A DNA stretch of 64,000 nucleotides from Halobellus salinus (GCF_014646875.1 NZ_BMOC01000009.1:55937-119936); one strand, 5' to 3'; numbered from the stretch's first letter, positions 18,700-28,406 are shown. Notes: generated by a model from the letters alone, not told the origin. Made by a program: numbers and translations.

Positions 18700-20529
18700 T
18701 TAGACTGCGTCCTCGAGGTCCAGTCGCGGCCGGATGCCGAGCGCGATCATCTCGTCGAGCAGGAGCTTGAACGCGTAGCTGATCTCGATCTCGTGGATGT
18801 CGTCCTCGTCGCCGGTGACGGGGTCGTAGATCCGGCGCTGGCCGCGGTCCTCGACCGCGACCATCCCGGTGTCGGCGGAGACGTACACCGTCTCCTTGTC
18901 GGAGGAGTCGAGCAGGCGCTCCTGCAGCACCATCGCCGCGCCGTGGCCGATCACGGTGTCGCGCTCCATCTCGCCCAGCCGGAGGCCGCCCTCGCGGGCG
19001 CGACCTTCGGTTGGCTGGCGCGTGAGCACCTGCACCGGCCCGCGGGAGCGGGCGTGCAGCTTGTTGCTCACCATGTGGTAGAGCTTGTGGTAGAAGATGG
19101 TCCCGACGAAGATTTCGGCATCGATCTTCTCGCCGGTGACGCCCGAGTACATGACCTCCTTCCCGGAGGATTTGAACCCGCGATCCTCCAGGGCCCCCCG
19201 GAGTTCCTCCTCGTCTTCGCCCTGGAAGGCGGTGCCGTCGACGCGGCGCCCCTCCAGAGAGCCGACTTTCCCCCCCAGCATCTCCAGGACGTGGCCGACC
19301 GTCATCCGTGACGGCAGCGCGTGGGGGTTCAACACGAGGTCGGGCACGACGCCCTCCTCGGTGAACGGCATGTCCTCCTGGGGCGCGAGGTGGCCCACGA
19401 CCCCCTTCTGGCCGTGGCGGGACGCGAACTTGTCGCCGAGCTCGGGGACCCGCTGGTCCCGCACCGACACCTTCGCTAGCTTGGAGCCGTCCTCGCCCTC
19501 CATCAGCGTCACGGTGTCGACGACGCCCGACTCGCCCGAGCGCATCGTGACCGAAGTCTCCCGTCGCTTCTGCGGGGAGAGCCCGCCCATGTCGTCGGGC
19601 TCTTCGAGGAACCGCGGCGGCGACGTCTTGCCGAGCAGCACGGAGTTCTCGTCGACACGAGTTTCAGGATTGACGAGGCCGTCCTCGTCGAGGTGAGTGT
19701 AGGCGTCCTCACCGCGGGCGCCGCGGACGTCCTGGCTCGGGATCTCGAAGCGGTCCTCCTGGCCGCCGGGGTAGCGTCGCTCTTCGCCCTCGTAGGTCCG
19801 GAAGAAGTGCGAGCGGGCCATCGCGCGGTCGACCGACCCCTGGTTCATCACCAGCGCGTCCTCGATGTTGAACCCCTCGTAACTCATGACGGCGACGACG
19901 AAGTTCTGTGCCGCCGGCCGCTCGTCGAACCCGATCTGTTCTGTGGTCTGGGTCTTGACCATCGACAGCTGAGGGTAGTGAAGGAGATGCTGGCGAGTGT
20001 CCGGCCGGATCCGGTAGTTGGCCGCGGGCAGCCCAAGCGACTGCTTCATCATCCCCGCGCCCATCGTGATCCGGGGGGAGGCGTTGTGTTCGGGGTACGG
20101 AATCATGCCCGCGCCGATCCCGAAGATCAACTGCGGGTCGATCTCAAGATGGGTGTGGTCCTCGTTCACTTCGGCCTCGTCGACGGCGACGTAGATGTCT
20201 TCTTCCTCCTCGGCGTCGATGAACTCTACGTAGCCGCGCTCGACGAGATCCTCAAAGTCGACCGCGCCGGATTCGACCGCCTCGATCTCGCTGTCGCCGA
20301 GCAGGGGTTCGCCGTCCTCAACCACGATCAGCGGGCGACGCGCACGGCCGGCGTCGGCGTTGACAATGACCTCCCGGGTCCGATCCTTCACCGAGACGTT
20401 CACCATCTCCGAGACGTCGCCGCGGCGGCGCGCCTCCCGGATCTGTTCTGCGAGCTGTTCTGGATCGGGGTGCGTCCCGATCAGACTGCCGTTGACGTAG
20501 ACTTTCGCCTCTCGTTGTGCCTGAGCCAT
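18700..20529 (-). CDS. rpoB1: DNA-directed RNA polymerase subunit B'
   Basis: C-terminal half of the split second-largest subunit (609 aa). Clear B-family blocks include [30 protein letters not shown] (catalytic-centre lysines) and the C-terminal [19 protein letters not shown]. It begins one base after the rpoB2 stop. The split into B' and B'' is found in methanogens and halophiles and is consistent with the rest of the window. Confidence 0.97.
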   Translation of the reverse strand: MAQAQREAKVYVNGSLIGTHPDPEQLAEQIREARRRGDVSEMVNVSVKDRTREVIVNADAGRARRPLIVVEDGEPLLGDSEIEAVESGAVDFEDLVERGYVEFIDAEEEEDIYVAVDEAEVNEDHTHLEIDPQLIFGIGAGMIPYPEHNASPRITMGAGMMKQSLGLPAANYRIRPDTRQHLLHYPQLSMVKTQTTEQIGFDERPAAQNFVVAVMSYEGFNIEDALVMNQGSVDRAMARSHFFRTYEGEERRYPGGQEDRFEIPSQDVRGARGEDAYTHLDEDGLVNPETRVDENSVLLGKTSPPRFLEEPDDMGGLSPQKRRETSVTMRSGESGVVDTVTLMEGEDGSKLAKVSVRDQRVPELGDKFASRHGQKGVVGHLAPQEDMPFTEEGVVPDLVLNPHALPSRMTVGHVLEMLGGKVGSLEGRRVDGTAFQGEDEEELRGALEDRGFKSSGKEVMYSGVTGEKIDAEIFVGTIFYHKLYHMVSNKLHARSRGPVQVLTRQPTEGRAREGGLRLGEMERDTVIGHGAAMVLQERLLDSSDKETVYVSADTGMVAVEDRGQRRIYDPVTGDEDDIHEIEISYAFKLLLDEMIALGIRPRLDLEDAV

Positions 20530-20530
20530 G

Positions 20531-22102
20531 TTAGTCGTCCGCGGGTGTGTCCGCCGCCGTCGTCCCCTCGATACCGGGGATGCCTTCGACGCCCATCGAC
20601 GCCAGTTCGCGCTTGAGTCCCTGTTCGTCCTCGATGTTCTGTGAGAGCTCCATCGCCTGCGCGAAGTTCTTCACCAGCCCGCAGTTCGGCCCCTCGGGGG
20701 TCTCGGAGGGACAGATGCGACCCCACTGGGTCGCGTGGAGGTCCCGCGCCTCGAAGTGCGGCTGCGACCGCGACAGCGGGCTCCGAAGCCGACGCAGGTG
20801 GCTGAGCACGCCCATGTAGTCGGTCCGGTCGACCAGCTGGGAGACGCCCGAGCGGCCGCCGACCCAGTTGCCCGTCGCGATCGGGTGCTCGAGCCGCTCG
20901 GTCAGCACGTCCGAGCGAACCACCGTGTTGACCGTGAGGTCGCGGTTCCGCATGTTCGCCCGTTCGAGCTGATATTTCACATCGCGTGCGAGCTTGTTCA
21001 GCGCGGTCCGGAACAGGTCGCGCATGAGGTCCCCAGAGACCTTCAGCCGCTTGTTGGCGTAGTGGTCCTTGTCGTCGGACTCGCGGCGGTTCAACGCGAG
21101 CTCGAAGCACGCTTCCGCCATCCGGCAGAGGTAGTACGCCTTGTTTATCCGGACGTCCTCGTCGTCGACGCCGTCCTCGTGGAGGTGCGGCAGGAGGTAC
21201 CGGTCGATGACGTAGTTCGCGCGTTTCAGCTGGTAGTTCTTGCCCTGACCGCCGGCGACGCGCTCACCAAGGGTCTCGATCGCGGCCTGCTCAGTCTGGA
21301 CGTCGGCTTCCTCCAGGTTCTCGAGCATGAACTTCACGATCTCGGGGTCGTCGGAGACGCGGTGGACGATCTCCTCGTCGGATTCGAGCCCGAGCGCCCG
21401 CACGAGCGTCACGAACGGCACGGAGCCCGAAACCGAGGGGAACGACACCTCCAATAGCCCCTCGCGGTTCCGCTCGCACAGCACGAGCGCGCGGTAGCCA
21501 CGCCGCTGGGAAAAGGTCTTTGCGACCTGGATCTCGTCGCCGTATTTGGAGTCGTATTCGGCGAGGATCTTGTTGGGTGCGAGGTCCTCACTCGTCATGA
21601 GCACCCGCTCGGACCCGTTGACGATGAAATACCCTCCGGGGTCAACGGGGTCCTCGCCGATCTCGATGAGCTCCTCGTCGGTGAGCCCCGCGATGTTGCA
21701 TTTCGTAGAGCCGACCATAACCGGCATCCGACCGACCTTGGTCTCGGTGGTGTCGACCACCATCTCCTCTTCGTCCTCGCCGCCGCGGACGATGGACATC
21801 TCCATGAACACCGGCGCGGCGTAGGTGATGTTCCGGAGCCGGGCCTCCTGGGGAAAGAGCAGTTCCTCGGAGCCGTCGGCTTCTCTGACGCGCGGGGTCT
21901 CGACACGGACGTCACCGAGTTCGACGAAAACGGGCTCTTCGCCCTCCTTGTCGCCGATGTCGGTCTCGATGCGTTCCTTCTCGGTGACGACGTCCTGCAT
22001 TCCCCGCTCGAGGAAGTTGTTGAACGAGCGGAAGTGGTGTTCTGCGAGGCGTTCCTCCGAGAAATACTCCCTGGAGACAACGCGTCGGTCCTCTCGGTTC
22101 AT
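20531..22102 (-). CDS. rpoB2: DNA-directed RNA polymerase subunit B''
   Basis: N-terminal half of the second-largest subunit (523 aa), containing the lobe and fork regions. Recognisable blocks are [16 protein letters not shown], the fork sequence [20 protein letters not shown] and the [13 protein letters not shown] motif near the end. The ATG overlaps the rpoH stop as ATGA, which implies coupled translation. Size and content are standard for Halobacteria. Confidence 0.97.
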   Translation of the reverse strand: MNREDRRVVSREYFSEERLAEHHFRSFNNFLERGMQDVVTEKERIETDIGDKEGEEPVFVELGDVRVETPRVREADGSEELLFPQEARLRNITYAAPVFMEMSIVRGGEDEEEMVVDTTETKVGRMPVMVGSTKCNIAGLTDEELIEIGEDPVDPGGYFIVNGSERVLMTSEDLAPNKILAEYDSKYGDEIQVAKTFSQRRGYRALVLCERNREGLLEVSFPSVSGSVPFVTLVRALGLESDEEIVHRVSDDPEIVKFMLENLEEADVQTEQAAIETLGERVAGGQGKNYQLKRANYVIDRYLLPHLHEDGVDDEDVRINKAYYLCRMAEACFELALNRRESDDKDHYANKRLKVSGDLMRDLFRTALNKLARDVKYQLERANMRNRDLTVNTVVRSDVLTERLEHPIATGNWVGGRSGVSQLVDRTDYMGVLSHLRRLRSPLSRSQPHFEARDLHATQWGRICPSETPEGPNCGLVKNFAQAMELSQNIEDEQGLKRELASMGVEGIPGIEGTTAADTPADD

Positions 22103-22326
22103 TCGATCACCAGCCGGTAGGAGACGGCTTTGTCGGTGGTCCGGGAGTCGCGGACAATCCTGACGACATCGCCGACCGCCGCCTCGTCGGGCATCGCCGG
22201 GTCCGTGCGCTTGATCTTGGGGAGTTCGGCGCGCTTGATGTCGTATTCGGACAACACCGACTCGACTTCCGATTCCTCGACGAGCGTGTGCTCCGGGACG
22301 AGTTCGTGTTGGCTTACGTCTACCAT
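22099..22326 (-). CDS. rpoH: DNA-directed RNA polymerase subunit H
   Basis: The 75-residue small subunit (Rpb5 C-terminal homologue) opens the polymerase operon. The conserved features are [25 protein letters not shown] and the closing SYRLVIE. The ATG at 22326 gives the usual length; the open frame runs 40 codons upstream but that part is the mRNA leader. A TTTAAC (TATA-like) element at about 22400-22405 suggests a leader of about 45-50 nt. Confidence 0.95.
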   Translation of the reverse strand: MVDVSQHELVPEHTLVEESEVESVLSEYDIKRAELPKIKRTDPAMPDEAAVGDVVRIVRDSRTTDKAVSYRLVIE

Positions 22327-22689
22327 GTCTGGGTGTGAGCGGTGGTTGGTGGGGAAGAAGTTGTCACGGGATACTACAGACCCGTTGTGGGAGGAGCCAT
22401 TTAACCCTTGCCAACCGCGGATCTGAAAAGCGCGGCTCACCGTCACGGGGTGTTCTGACGCCCGTGTTGGCTATTCCAAGGGGCCTCGGTATTAAAGCTG
22501 TTCCGGCGACCGTGCTACTGTGACCGAGACGGAGGCTCCGAAAGCCCGCCCGCGACCGCTCGGCCCCTTCCAGCCCCGCCCGTGGCTGGGTGGGTCGGCC
22601 ACCGCGGATCGGGGCCCGGTCGGCTCTCGGAGGCAGCGGATCGGCCGGCAGTCGAAGATCGCTGGCTCCGACCACGACATCCGAGTTAC
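22327..22689. other. Intergenic spacer with rpoH promoter region
   Basis: No gene is supported here. The part near 22399-22406 (TTTAACC on the plus strand, GGTTAAA on the minus) is the best rpoH TATA candidate, and a second A/T patch (TATTAAAG, about 22490-22497) could be another promoter. A plus-strand frame from 22520 is rich in P and R and looks non-coding. The spacer ends in the TTAC (22686-22689) that flanks the 47-bp element. Confidence 0.5.
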
Positions 22690-22736
22690 GGAAAATCAAG
22701 GAGAAAGCCCCGTGGTTTAGCGGGGGAGGATGTCAA
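22690..22736 (+). mobile_element. 47-bp minimal TTAC/TCAA element (fused left and right ends)
   Basis: The sequence begins directly after TTAC with GGAAAATCAAGGAGAAAGCC, which matches the left ends at 4318, 31292 and 58421. It forms a hairpin (CCCCG/CGGGG around a TGGTTTAG loop) and finishes with GAGGATGTCAA, exactly the right end seen at 471 and 56952. So both transposon termini are present with nothing between them. Its last TCA (22733-22735) is read on the minus strand as the TGA stop of pgi. Either an internal deletion or a mobilised minimal palindromic unit would explain it. Confidence 0.75.
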
Positions 22737-24028
22737 GGGTCGATACGCAGACTCGCCCGGTCTTCAACCGCCTCGGCCGCCGGGACGTCGCCGCCGCCGA
22801 GCAGTCCGCGGGCGGCGCGTTTCCCCCACTCGACCGCCGGCTGTGTGAACGTCGAGACTCCCGCAAGCTCCCCGTAGAGCACGCACGCCGCCTCCATCCC
22901 GTAGAGCAGCGCACCGAGGCTCCGCTCGTCGACGCCATCGATCTCCACCCTGATCGCCGGCACACCCGACGCCGCCAGGCTCGCCTCGGTCGCCCCGAAC
23001 TCCGCGTCAATGAGGTCGCCCAACGTCGATCCCCCAAGGTATGAGAGGCCGTCGAGGTCGGTCTCGGGGATCGGCCGGTCGGGTCGGTGAGTGGGTCGCA
23101 GCAGCGTCACCACCTTCTCCCGCGGACCGGCGCGGTAAAGCTGGAGCTGGGAGTGCTGGTCGGTCGCGCCCAGCGCCCGCGCCGGGGTCTGTCCGAGCCC
23201 GTCTTTCCCCAGGCTCTCGGCCCACAGCTGGGCGAACCACTCCGCGAACGTCTCCAGCCGCTCGGCGTACGGCATCATAACGTTCGTGGTCGCGCCGCGG
23301 GCCGCGAGCGCGTACGTGGCCGCTCCGTAAGCGTACGCGGGCGTCTCGAACAGTGACCCGGACAGCCCGTCGGCGGTGTCAGCGGCGCCCGCGCAGATCG
23401 CGTCGAGGTCGTGGCCCTGGATCGCCGCGACCGCCAGCCCGACCGACGACAGCACCGAGAACCGTCCGGGGACGCCGTCCGGGACGGACAGCAACGGGAG
23501 GTCGTGCGCGTCGGCCAGTTGCCGGAGGTTCCCCGATTCGCCGGTGGTCACGAGTGTCCGGTCGGTCCAGTCGACCCCGGCGTCGGCCATCGCCTCACGG
23601 ACCACGAGGAAGTTCGACAGGGTCTCGACGGTGGTGCCGGACTTCGAGACGACGTTGACCGCGGTCCGCGCTAACGGGAGGGAGTCGAGGAGGCGCGCGA
23701 CGTGCTCGGGGTCGACGTTGTCGAGGACGTACGCGTCGGGGTCGTCGGGCCCGGCGAGTGCGTTCGCGAGTGTGGCCGCGCCCAAGCCGCTCCCGCCAAT
23801 CCCAACGGTCAAGACCGCCTCGGCGTCGGCGAACGGCGCGACCGCCGACCGAATGGCGTCGAGGTCGACACGCGCGGGGAGGTTCAGCGCGGCGTAGCCG
23901 TGGTCGTGGTCGTTTCGACCCGCCTCGATCCGGTCGTGGGCGGTCGCCACCTGGTCGTCGAGTCGTTCCAACGAGTCCCGCGAGACGCCCGGCGTGGCGT
24001 CGAGAGCGCTGCCGAGGTCGACATACAT
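22733..24028 (-). CDS. pgi: Glucose-6-phosphate isomerase
   Basis: Interconverts glucose-6-phosphate and fructose-6-phosphate; in haloarchaea mainly for gluconeogenesis and the semiphosphorylated pathways. The 431-residue protein has the SIS-type motifs VGIGGSGLGAATLANAL, VVSKSGTTVETLS and a C-terminal VEWGKRAARGLL lysine region, and is of bacterial-type PGI length for the short archaeal form. The ATG at 24028 starts MYVDLGSALD; the longer frame upstream overlaps the divergent membrane gene and is not credible. Its TGA stop lies inside the 47-bp mobile element. Confidence 0.95.
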   Translation of the reverse strand: MYVDLGSALDATPGVSRDSLERLDDQVATAHDRIEAGRNDHDHGYAALNLPARVDLDAIRSAVAPFADAEAVLTVGIGGSGLGAATLANALAGPDDPDAYVLDNVDPEHVARLLDSLPLARTAVNVVSKSGTTVETLSNFLVVREAMADAGVDWTDRTLVTTGESGNLRQLADAHDLPLLSVPDGVPGRFSVLSSVGLAVAAIQGHDLDAICAGAADTADGLSGSLFETPAYAYGAATYALAARGATTNVMMPYAERLETFAEWFAQLWAESLGKDGLGQTPARALGATDQHSQLQLYRAGPREKVVTLLRPTHRPDRPIPETDLDGLSYLGGSTLGDLIDAEFGATEASLAASGVPAIRVEIDGVDERSLGALLYGMEAACVLYGELAGVSTFTQPAVEWGKRAARGLLGGGDVPAAEAVEDRASLRIDP

Positions 24029-24142
24029 GGCTACAGCACCGGCGCGCCCCGGCAAAAAGCGGTCGGTCGGGGACCGCCGACGCCCGATCCGTCGCAGCCC
24101 CGGATCGCTCCGTTCAAACCGCCCCGGCTCCAACGCCGGGCG

Positions 24143-24676
24143 ATGGCATCCGGGTACGACGGCGTCTTCGGCGCGTTCCCCTACGCGTTCCGCGAGAGCG
24201 AATCGCGGCTGTTCAAGCTCTACGTCGTCGCGAGCGCGCTCGCAATCGTACTGATCGCGCTGTTCGTCGGCGCCGCTCTGATTGTGCTGATCGGCCAGAC
24301 CGCCGCGGTCCAGGGCGGGTCGCTCACCCTCTCGCGGTCGTTCTACGTCGTGGTCGGCCTCCTCGTTGTCCTGCCCGCGATCGCGCCGATCCTGCTCGTC
24401 GCCCGCCGGCGCCGACGCGGGAGCAACAGCTCGAAACGCCACGAGGCGGCGCTCGCGGCCGCGGGGTTCGTGTTTCTCCTCTCGATCTACCTCGGCATCG
24501 TGGCGTCTATGCCCGAGACGTTCACCCTCGACTCAGAAACGGTGACCCGGCCGCCGCCGGGCGGCGCGTTCGCGCCGGTTGTCGCCGCGCTTTATGCGAT
24601 TCCTCCCGTGTTCGCGTGGACCGTCCCGCTCGTCGGCGCGGCACTCGTCGGCGTCGCACACCGGCTGTTCGACTGA
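24143..24676 (+). CDS. Haloarchaeal multi-pass membrane protein (177 aa)
   Basis: The 177-residue product has about four membrane helices (roughly residues 25-52, 66-86, 100-120 and 145-170) separated by a short basic stretch ([15 protein letters not shown]) that would sit in the cytoplasm. No catalytic motif is visible and I do not recognise a function. The ATG at 24143 follows a short spacer from the divergent pgi start. The next gene on the same strand begins 77 nt later, so the two could share a transcript. Confidence 0.7.
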   Translation: MASGYDGVFGAFPYAFRESESRLFKLYVVASALAIVLIALFVGAALIVLIGQTAAVQGGSLTLSRSFYVVVGLLVVLPAIAPILLVARRRRRGSNSSKRHEAALAAAGFVFLLSIYLGIVASMPETFTLDSETVTRPPPGGAFAPVVAALYAIPPVFAWTVPLVGAALVGVAHRLFD

Positions 24677-24753
24677 GCCGACGCACCGGCCGGGCCACGA
24701 CGCCGGCGCACTCGACGAAACTCCGAAGTGATGTGACGGTCTATCCGGCGGTG

Positions 24754-25335
24754 ATGACCGATTCCGACGGCTCTAATCCGGCCGATTCCGACGGCTCTAA
24801 TCCGGCCGACTCCGACGGCTCTAATCCGGCCGATTCCGACGGCTCTAATCCGGCCGATTCCGACGGCGACGACCGCACCGAGGGGCTCTTTCTCGTCACG
24901 GCAGCCGAGGAGTCGTCGGCGGTGCTTCGGAACGTCGATACCGGCCAGGTGCACACCCTCTCGTCGAACCCGGGCGTCGAACACGGCGACGTCGTTGAGG
25001 GGGTCGTCGCGCCCGACCCGCCGATGAACGTCTCGTATCAGTTGGTCAAGATCGACTCCCGGTGGTCGGTGCCGGTCGACCGGAGCCCCGAGCCGCCGAC
25101 CGCACACTCGGTCGACCTCGCGGCCGACCAGGCTGTCGGCGACCTCACACGGGAGCCACGGGCCGGCACGGGCGAGGTGCACGTGCTGGCCGTCCCCGAG
25201 GACGGCACCGACGACGCCGTCGAAGACGTCCTCGACGACGCGGACCAACTGCGCGCACGGGCCGCCCGACTCGGGGTTGATCGGGTCGAGATCCGGTCGG
25301 AACCGGGCGTGGTCTCGGTGCGGTACATGCCCTGA
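24754..25335 (+). CDS. DUF5812-like protein with N-terminal DSDGSNPA repeats
   Basis: A 193-residue acidic protein. Residues 3-34 are four perfect copies of the octapeptide DSDGSNPA, followed by a partial copy, giving a disordered acidic arm. The remainder (from about residue 42) has an OB-like beta-rich part (LFLVTAAEESSAVLRNVD...GQVHTL, VVEGVV) and a region resembling a small regulatory or RNA-binding domain. This core matches haloarchaeal proteins annotated DUF5812; the number is recalled, not searched. Function unknown. Confidence 0.75.
   Translation: MTDSDGSNPADSDGSNPADSDGSNPADSDGSNPADSDGDDRTEGLFLVTAAEESSAVLRNVDTGQVHTLSSNPGVEHGDVVEGVVAPDPPMNVSYQLVKIDSRWSVPVDRSPEPPTAHSVDLAADQAVGDLTREPRAGTGEVHVLAVPEDGTDDAVEDVLDDADQLRARAARLGVDRVEIRSEPGVVSVRYMP
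24760..24855 (+). repeat. Four in-frame 24-bp tandem repeats
   Basis: Unit GATTCCGACGGCTCTAATCC plus GGCC, repeated at 24760, 24784, 24808 and 24832 with one T/C change (third unit GACTCC), then a partial fifth unit. As the unit length is a multiple of three, copy-number change only lengthens or shortens the acidic N-terminal arm. Confidence 0.95.
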
Positions 25336-25443
25336 TGCGTACTCCCGTCTCTTACCCCCGGGCGCCGCCAACGGGGGTGGCGTTCGGCGGGAGATCGTGA
25401 GAGGACTCGTCGTGACACGCCGTCGAACCGGCGGTTCGGCCGC

Positions 25444-26160
25444 CTACTCGACGTCCCGAACGACCAGGACCGGCCGCCCGGATTCCCGGATGATCCTCGA
25501 CGGCGCGTCCCCCAGGATCTGCGCCACGAGTGACGGCTCGGACTCGCCGAGGACGAGCACGTCGTGGTTCGTGGCAGCGTCAACGATGTCGTCGATCGGC
25601 GTGTCGCTCTCGACGGCGACGGTGTCGATGCGGTTGTCGTCGATACCAGCATCCGCGAGTCGGTCGGCCGCGCCCGAGAGCAGCGTCGTCCCGACGCTCG
25701 GGTCCTCGTCGCCGGCGGGGGCGGCGTGGAACAGCGTGACCGACGCCTCGCTCTCGTGTAGAAGCGCCGCCACGACCGACAGGACCCGGTCGAGGTTTAC
25801 GTCGCCGCGGACCGGCACAAGCACCCGCTCGACCACCCGGACTTCCTCCGGGATCACCACAACCGCGGCGCCGTAGTCGTCGGCGACGCGGTCGACCGTC
25901 TCCGTTCGGTCGCGGGTAAACACCACGAGCGTCTCCACGTCGGTGTCTTCGGGGAACTCGGCCGCGACGTCTTCGATGCGCGCGACGGCCGCCTCCTCGT
26001 GTTCGGCCTGCATCTGTTCTAGGGCGGTCTGGTCGGGGACGGGGTACCACCCGACGAGGACGACTTTCGCGGGGCGAAGCAGCGCAAGCAGGTCGGGATC
26101 CGGACGCTCGTCGCCGGAGACGTCGACCGGGACCAGAACCGTGGGCGCGGACTCTCGCAT
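25444..26160 (-). CDS. UspA-type universal stress protein (second of a pair)
   Basis: A 238-residue protein with one C-terminal Usp domain. The first part (about residues 1-125) resembles a degenerate Usp-like fold, and the second ends in DVLVLGESEPSLVAQILGD, related to the G-x2-G-x9-G-S/T ATP-binding loop but lacking its canonical glycines. It follows the first usp gene (stop at 26163-26165) by two bases. Start choice: ATG at 26160; a GTG at 26166 overlapping the upstream stop is also possible. The permease-Usp-Usp order suggests a role in regulating the transporter. Confidence 0.8.
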   Translation of the reverse strand: MRESAPTVLVPVDVSGDERPDPDLLALLRPAKVVLVGWYPVPDQTALEQMQAEHEEAAVARIEDVAAEFPEDTDVETLVVFTRDRTETVDRVADDYGAAVVVIPEEVRVVERVLVPVRGDVNLDRVLSVVAALLHESEASVTLFHAAPAGDEDPSVGTTLLSGAADRLADAGIDDNRIDTVAVESDTPIDDIVDAATNHDVLVLGESEPSLVAQILGDAPSRIIRESGRPVLVVRDVE

Positions 26161-26162
26161 TG

Positions 26163-26876
26163 TCACCGCTCCCTCCGGACCGTGAGAACCGGCTTGCCGG
26201 TTCGGTCGTGGACCCGGTTCGACAGATCACCGACCACGCGCTCGCGGACGCTCGGTTCGGATTCGCCCAGCACGATGAAGTCGTGGTCGCCCGCCAGCTC
26301 ACGGAGTTCGCTCTCCTGGGTCTCGGCGGTGGGCTCCACCCAGGTGATGGCGTCGCGGTCGAGCCCCCGATCGACCAGCCAGTCGGTCGCCCCCCGGAGG
26401 TAGAGTTCGGAGCGTGCGCTGCCCCGCTCAACGCTCTCGGCGTGGAACAGCGTCACCTCGGGGTCGCCCGCCATCATCACCAGTCGCACCACCTCGAGCA
26501 CGCGGAACATGTTCGTCTCGTCCTTCAGCGACACCAGGATGTGGTTCAGCGACCCGACCGCGCCGGTGGTGAGCACGGCGTCGCACCCGTACTCGTTTCC
26601 GACCCGGTCGACGGTCTGGACCCGGTCGCGGGTGAACACGAGCACCGACTCGACCTCAACGCCCGCGTCGGCGAACCGCCGGGCACACGCCTCCAGAGCC
26701 GCCGTCGCCTCGTCCTCGTACTCCTCGCTGAGCTGTTGGGGCGCCGCCTGGTCGGGAACCGGGTAGTATCCCAGGACCACGATCCGGAGCGGGCGGAGCA
26801 GTTCCACCAGTTCCAGAGCGGGGTCGTCGGGCTCCGATGCGTCGACCGGGATGAGCAGTGTGGGATCGTCTAGCAT
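26163..26876 (-). CDS. UspA-type universal stress protein (first of a pair)
   Basis: A 237-residue paralogue of the following gene, with the same layout: a VLGYYPVPDQAAPQQ start region, a central VSLKDETNMFRVLEVVRLV and the ending HDFIVLGESEPSVRERVVGD. The two proteins share the phrases YPVPDQ and LGESEPS, pointing to a local duplication. It lies 63 nt downstream of the amino-acid permease on the same strand. In haloarchaea such Usp proteins often flank or are fused to cationic amino-acid transporters, which fits here. Confidence 0.82.
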   Translation of the reverse strand: MLDDPTLLIPVDASEPDDPALELVELLRPLRIVVLGYYPVPDQAAPQQLSEEYEDEATAALEACARRFADAGVEVESVLVFTRDRVQTVDRVGNEYGCDAVLTTGAVGSLNHILVSLKDETNMFRVLEVVRLVMMAGDPEVTLFHAESVERGSARSELYLRGATDWLVDRGLDRDAITWVEPTAETQESELRELAGDHDFIVLGESEPSVRERVVGDLSNRVHDRTGKPVLTVRRER

Positions 26877-26939
26877 GTGTGGGACCCTCCGAGCCGCGTC
26901 GGCCGCTCGTGGTTGTTTCGCCGACGGCAGCCAGCCGTA

Positions 26940-28406
26940 TCAGTCATCGGTGTCACCGCCGCGGGTCGCCGGCGCGTCGTCGCCCGCGCCGATGTCGAAG
27001 TCGACATCAACCTCAACCTCGACGGCGGGCGGGGAGCGGTACCGCGCTAAGGCGCTGGTGTCGTCGATCCGTTTCCGGACGTACACGAAGTACCAGACGA
27101 TGCCGCCGACCACCAACCCACCGGCCAGCAGGATCTGCTGTGGGTCCATGAACCCGATCAGCGCGAACGACAGCAGCGCCCCAAGGGCGGGCACAACGGG
27201 GTAGGCGGGCACCGCAAAGCTGGGGTCGTACCCCGTCGCGTCGGTCTCCCGCATCACGATGAGCGAGACGTTCAACAGCCCGTAGACGAGCAGGTGGAGG
27301 ACGCTCCCGGCCTTCGCGAGGGCGTTGACCCGGCCGGCGACAATGAACACCAGAATGAGTGCGCCGGTCAGCACGATGGAGCGATAGGGGGTGTTGTACC
27401 GGTCGTGGATCTCCGAGAGCCGGGTGTCCATCAGGCCGTCGCGGCCCATGGCGTAGTTGATCCGCGAGGCCGACAACACCGACGCGTTGGCCGACGACGC
27501 CGTGGCCAACAGCCCGCCGAACGTCAGCAACCCCACCCCGATCACGCCGATGCCGAACCCGCCGAAGACGGCGCGGGCACCGATCGCGATCGCGGTCCCC
27601 TCGCCCGCGACCGCCTCAAGCGGGACCACACCGAGGAGAATCAGCATCGACACCGCGTAGATGGTCGTCACGAGCACCACCCCGCCGACCATGGCCCGCG
27701 GGAGGTTCTTCCCCGGCTCCTTGATCTCGCCCGCGACGGTCGCCACCTGCGCGAAGCCCAGGTACGAGACAAACACCAGAGCGGTCGTCGGCAGGACCGC
27801 GCCCGGCCCCGACCCCTGCGGGAAGATGGGGGTGACCTCCGAGAGTTGCACCTGAGTCGCCCCCAGCGCGATGAACGCCCCGAGGATGCCGAGGAGCACG
27901 ATCACGATCACGTTCTGGAGGTCGCCGGTTCCGTCGGTGCTGAGGTAGTTGAGCGCGATGAACGCGGTCGCGGCGGCTAGTCCACCGATCTGCGGCCCGC
28001 TCAGAGGCACCGCGGCCACGACACCCAGGTCCAGATGCAGACTCGCCGCCAGGGGGTCGACGTAGTTGCCGAACCCGACCGCGTAGAAGGCGGTCGCGAA
28101 AGCCAACCCGAGCCAGTTCCCCAGCCCCGCAATGGAGCCGAACAGCGGTCCCAGCCCCTTGTTGATGAAATGGTACGGCCCCCCGGAGGCCGGCATAGCG
28201 GTCGCGAGTTCGCTGGCCGACAGCGCGGTCAGCATCGCGATCGCGCCCGCGGCGACGAACGCGATCGACGACCCTGGCCCGGCCAGTCCGGCCGCCGCAC
28301 CCGGTAGGACGAAGATTCCGGCGCCGATCATCGTCCCGACGCCGATCATCAACGCCTCTTTGAATCCCAGCGTCCGCTCCAGTTGGGTCTCGGTCCCGCT
28401 TGCCAT
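26940..28406 (-). CDS. APC-superfamily amino-acid permease
   Basis: A 488-residue transporter with about 12 membrane helices. The first helix carries GVGTMIGAGIFVLPG, the unwound substrate-binding segment of APC transporters; later, GPYHFINKGLG and GFAQVATVAGEIKEPGKNLP are family hallmarks. The C-terminus is short and acidic and lacks the fused Usp domain that some halophile relatives carry; the two Usp genes downstream may supply it separately. The ATG at 28406 lies about 28 nt after a TATA-like TATTTATG, so the mRNA is probably leaderless. Confidence 0.88.
   Translation of the reverse strand: MASGTETQLERTLGFKEALMIGVGTMIGAGIFVLPGAAAGLAGPGSSIAFVAAGAIAMLTALSASELATAMPASGGPYHFINKGLGPLFGSIAGLGNWLGLAFATAFYAVGFGNYVDPLAASLHLDLGVVAAVPLSGPQIGGLAAATAFIALNYLSTDGTGDLQNVIVIVLLGILGAFIALGATQVQLSEVTPIFPQGSGPGAVLPTTALVFVSYLGFAQVATVAGEIKEPGKNLPRAMVGGVVLVTTIYAVSMLILLGVVPLEAVAGEGTAIAIGARAVFGGFGIGVIGVGLLTFGGLLATASSANASVLSASRINYAMGRDGLMDTRLSEIHDRYNTPYRSIVLTGALILVFIVAGRVNALAKAGSVLHLLVYGLLNVSLIVMRETDATGYDPSFAVPAYPVVPALGALLSFALIGFMDPQQILLAGGLVVGGIVWYFVYVRKRIDDTSALARYRSPPAVEVEVDVDFDIGAGDDAPATRGGDTDD

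Noticed and set aside
19165..19195. tRNA T-arm-like string GGATTTGAACCCGCGATCC
   Set aside because: It lies inside rpoB1 coding sequence and no cloverleaf can be formed around it.
22520..22720. 66-codon plus-strand frame between rpoH and pgi
   Set aside because: Pro/Arg-rich, starts at a GTG without a convincing promoter and runs into the 47-bp element.
23702..24142. Long N-terminal extension of the membrane gene at 24143
   Set aside because: The extension is antisense to pgi; the ATG at 24143 gives a clean membrane protein.
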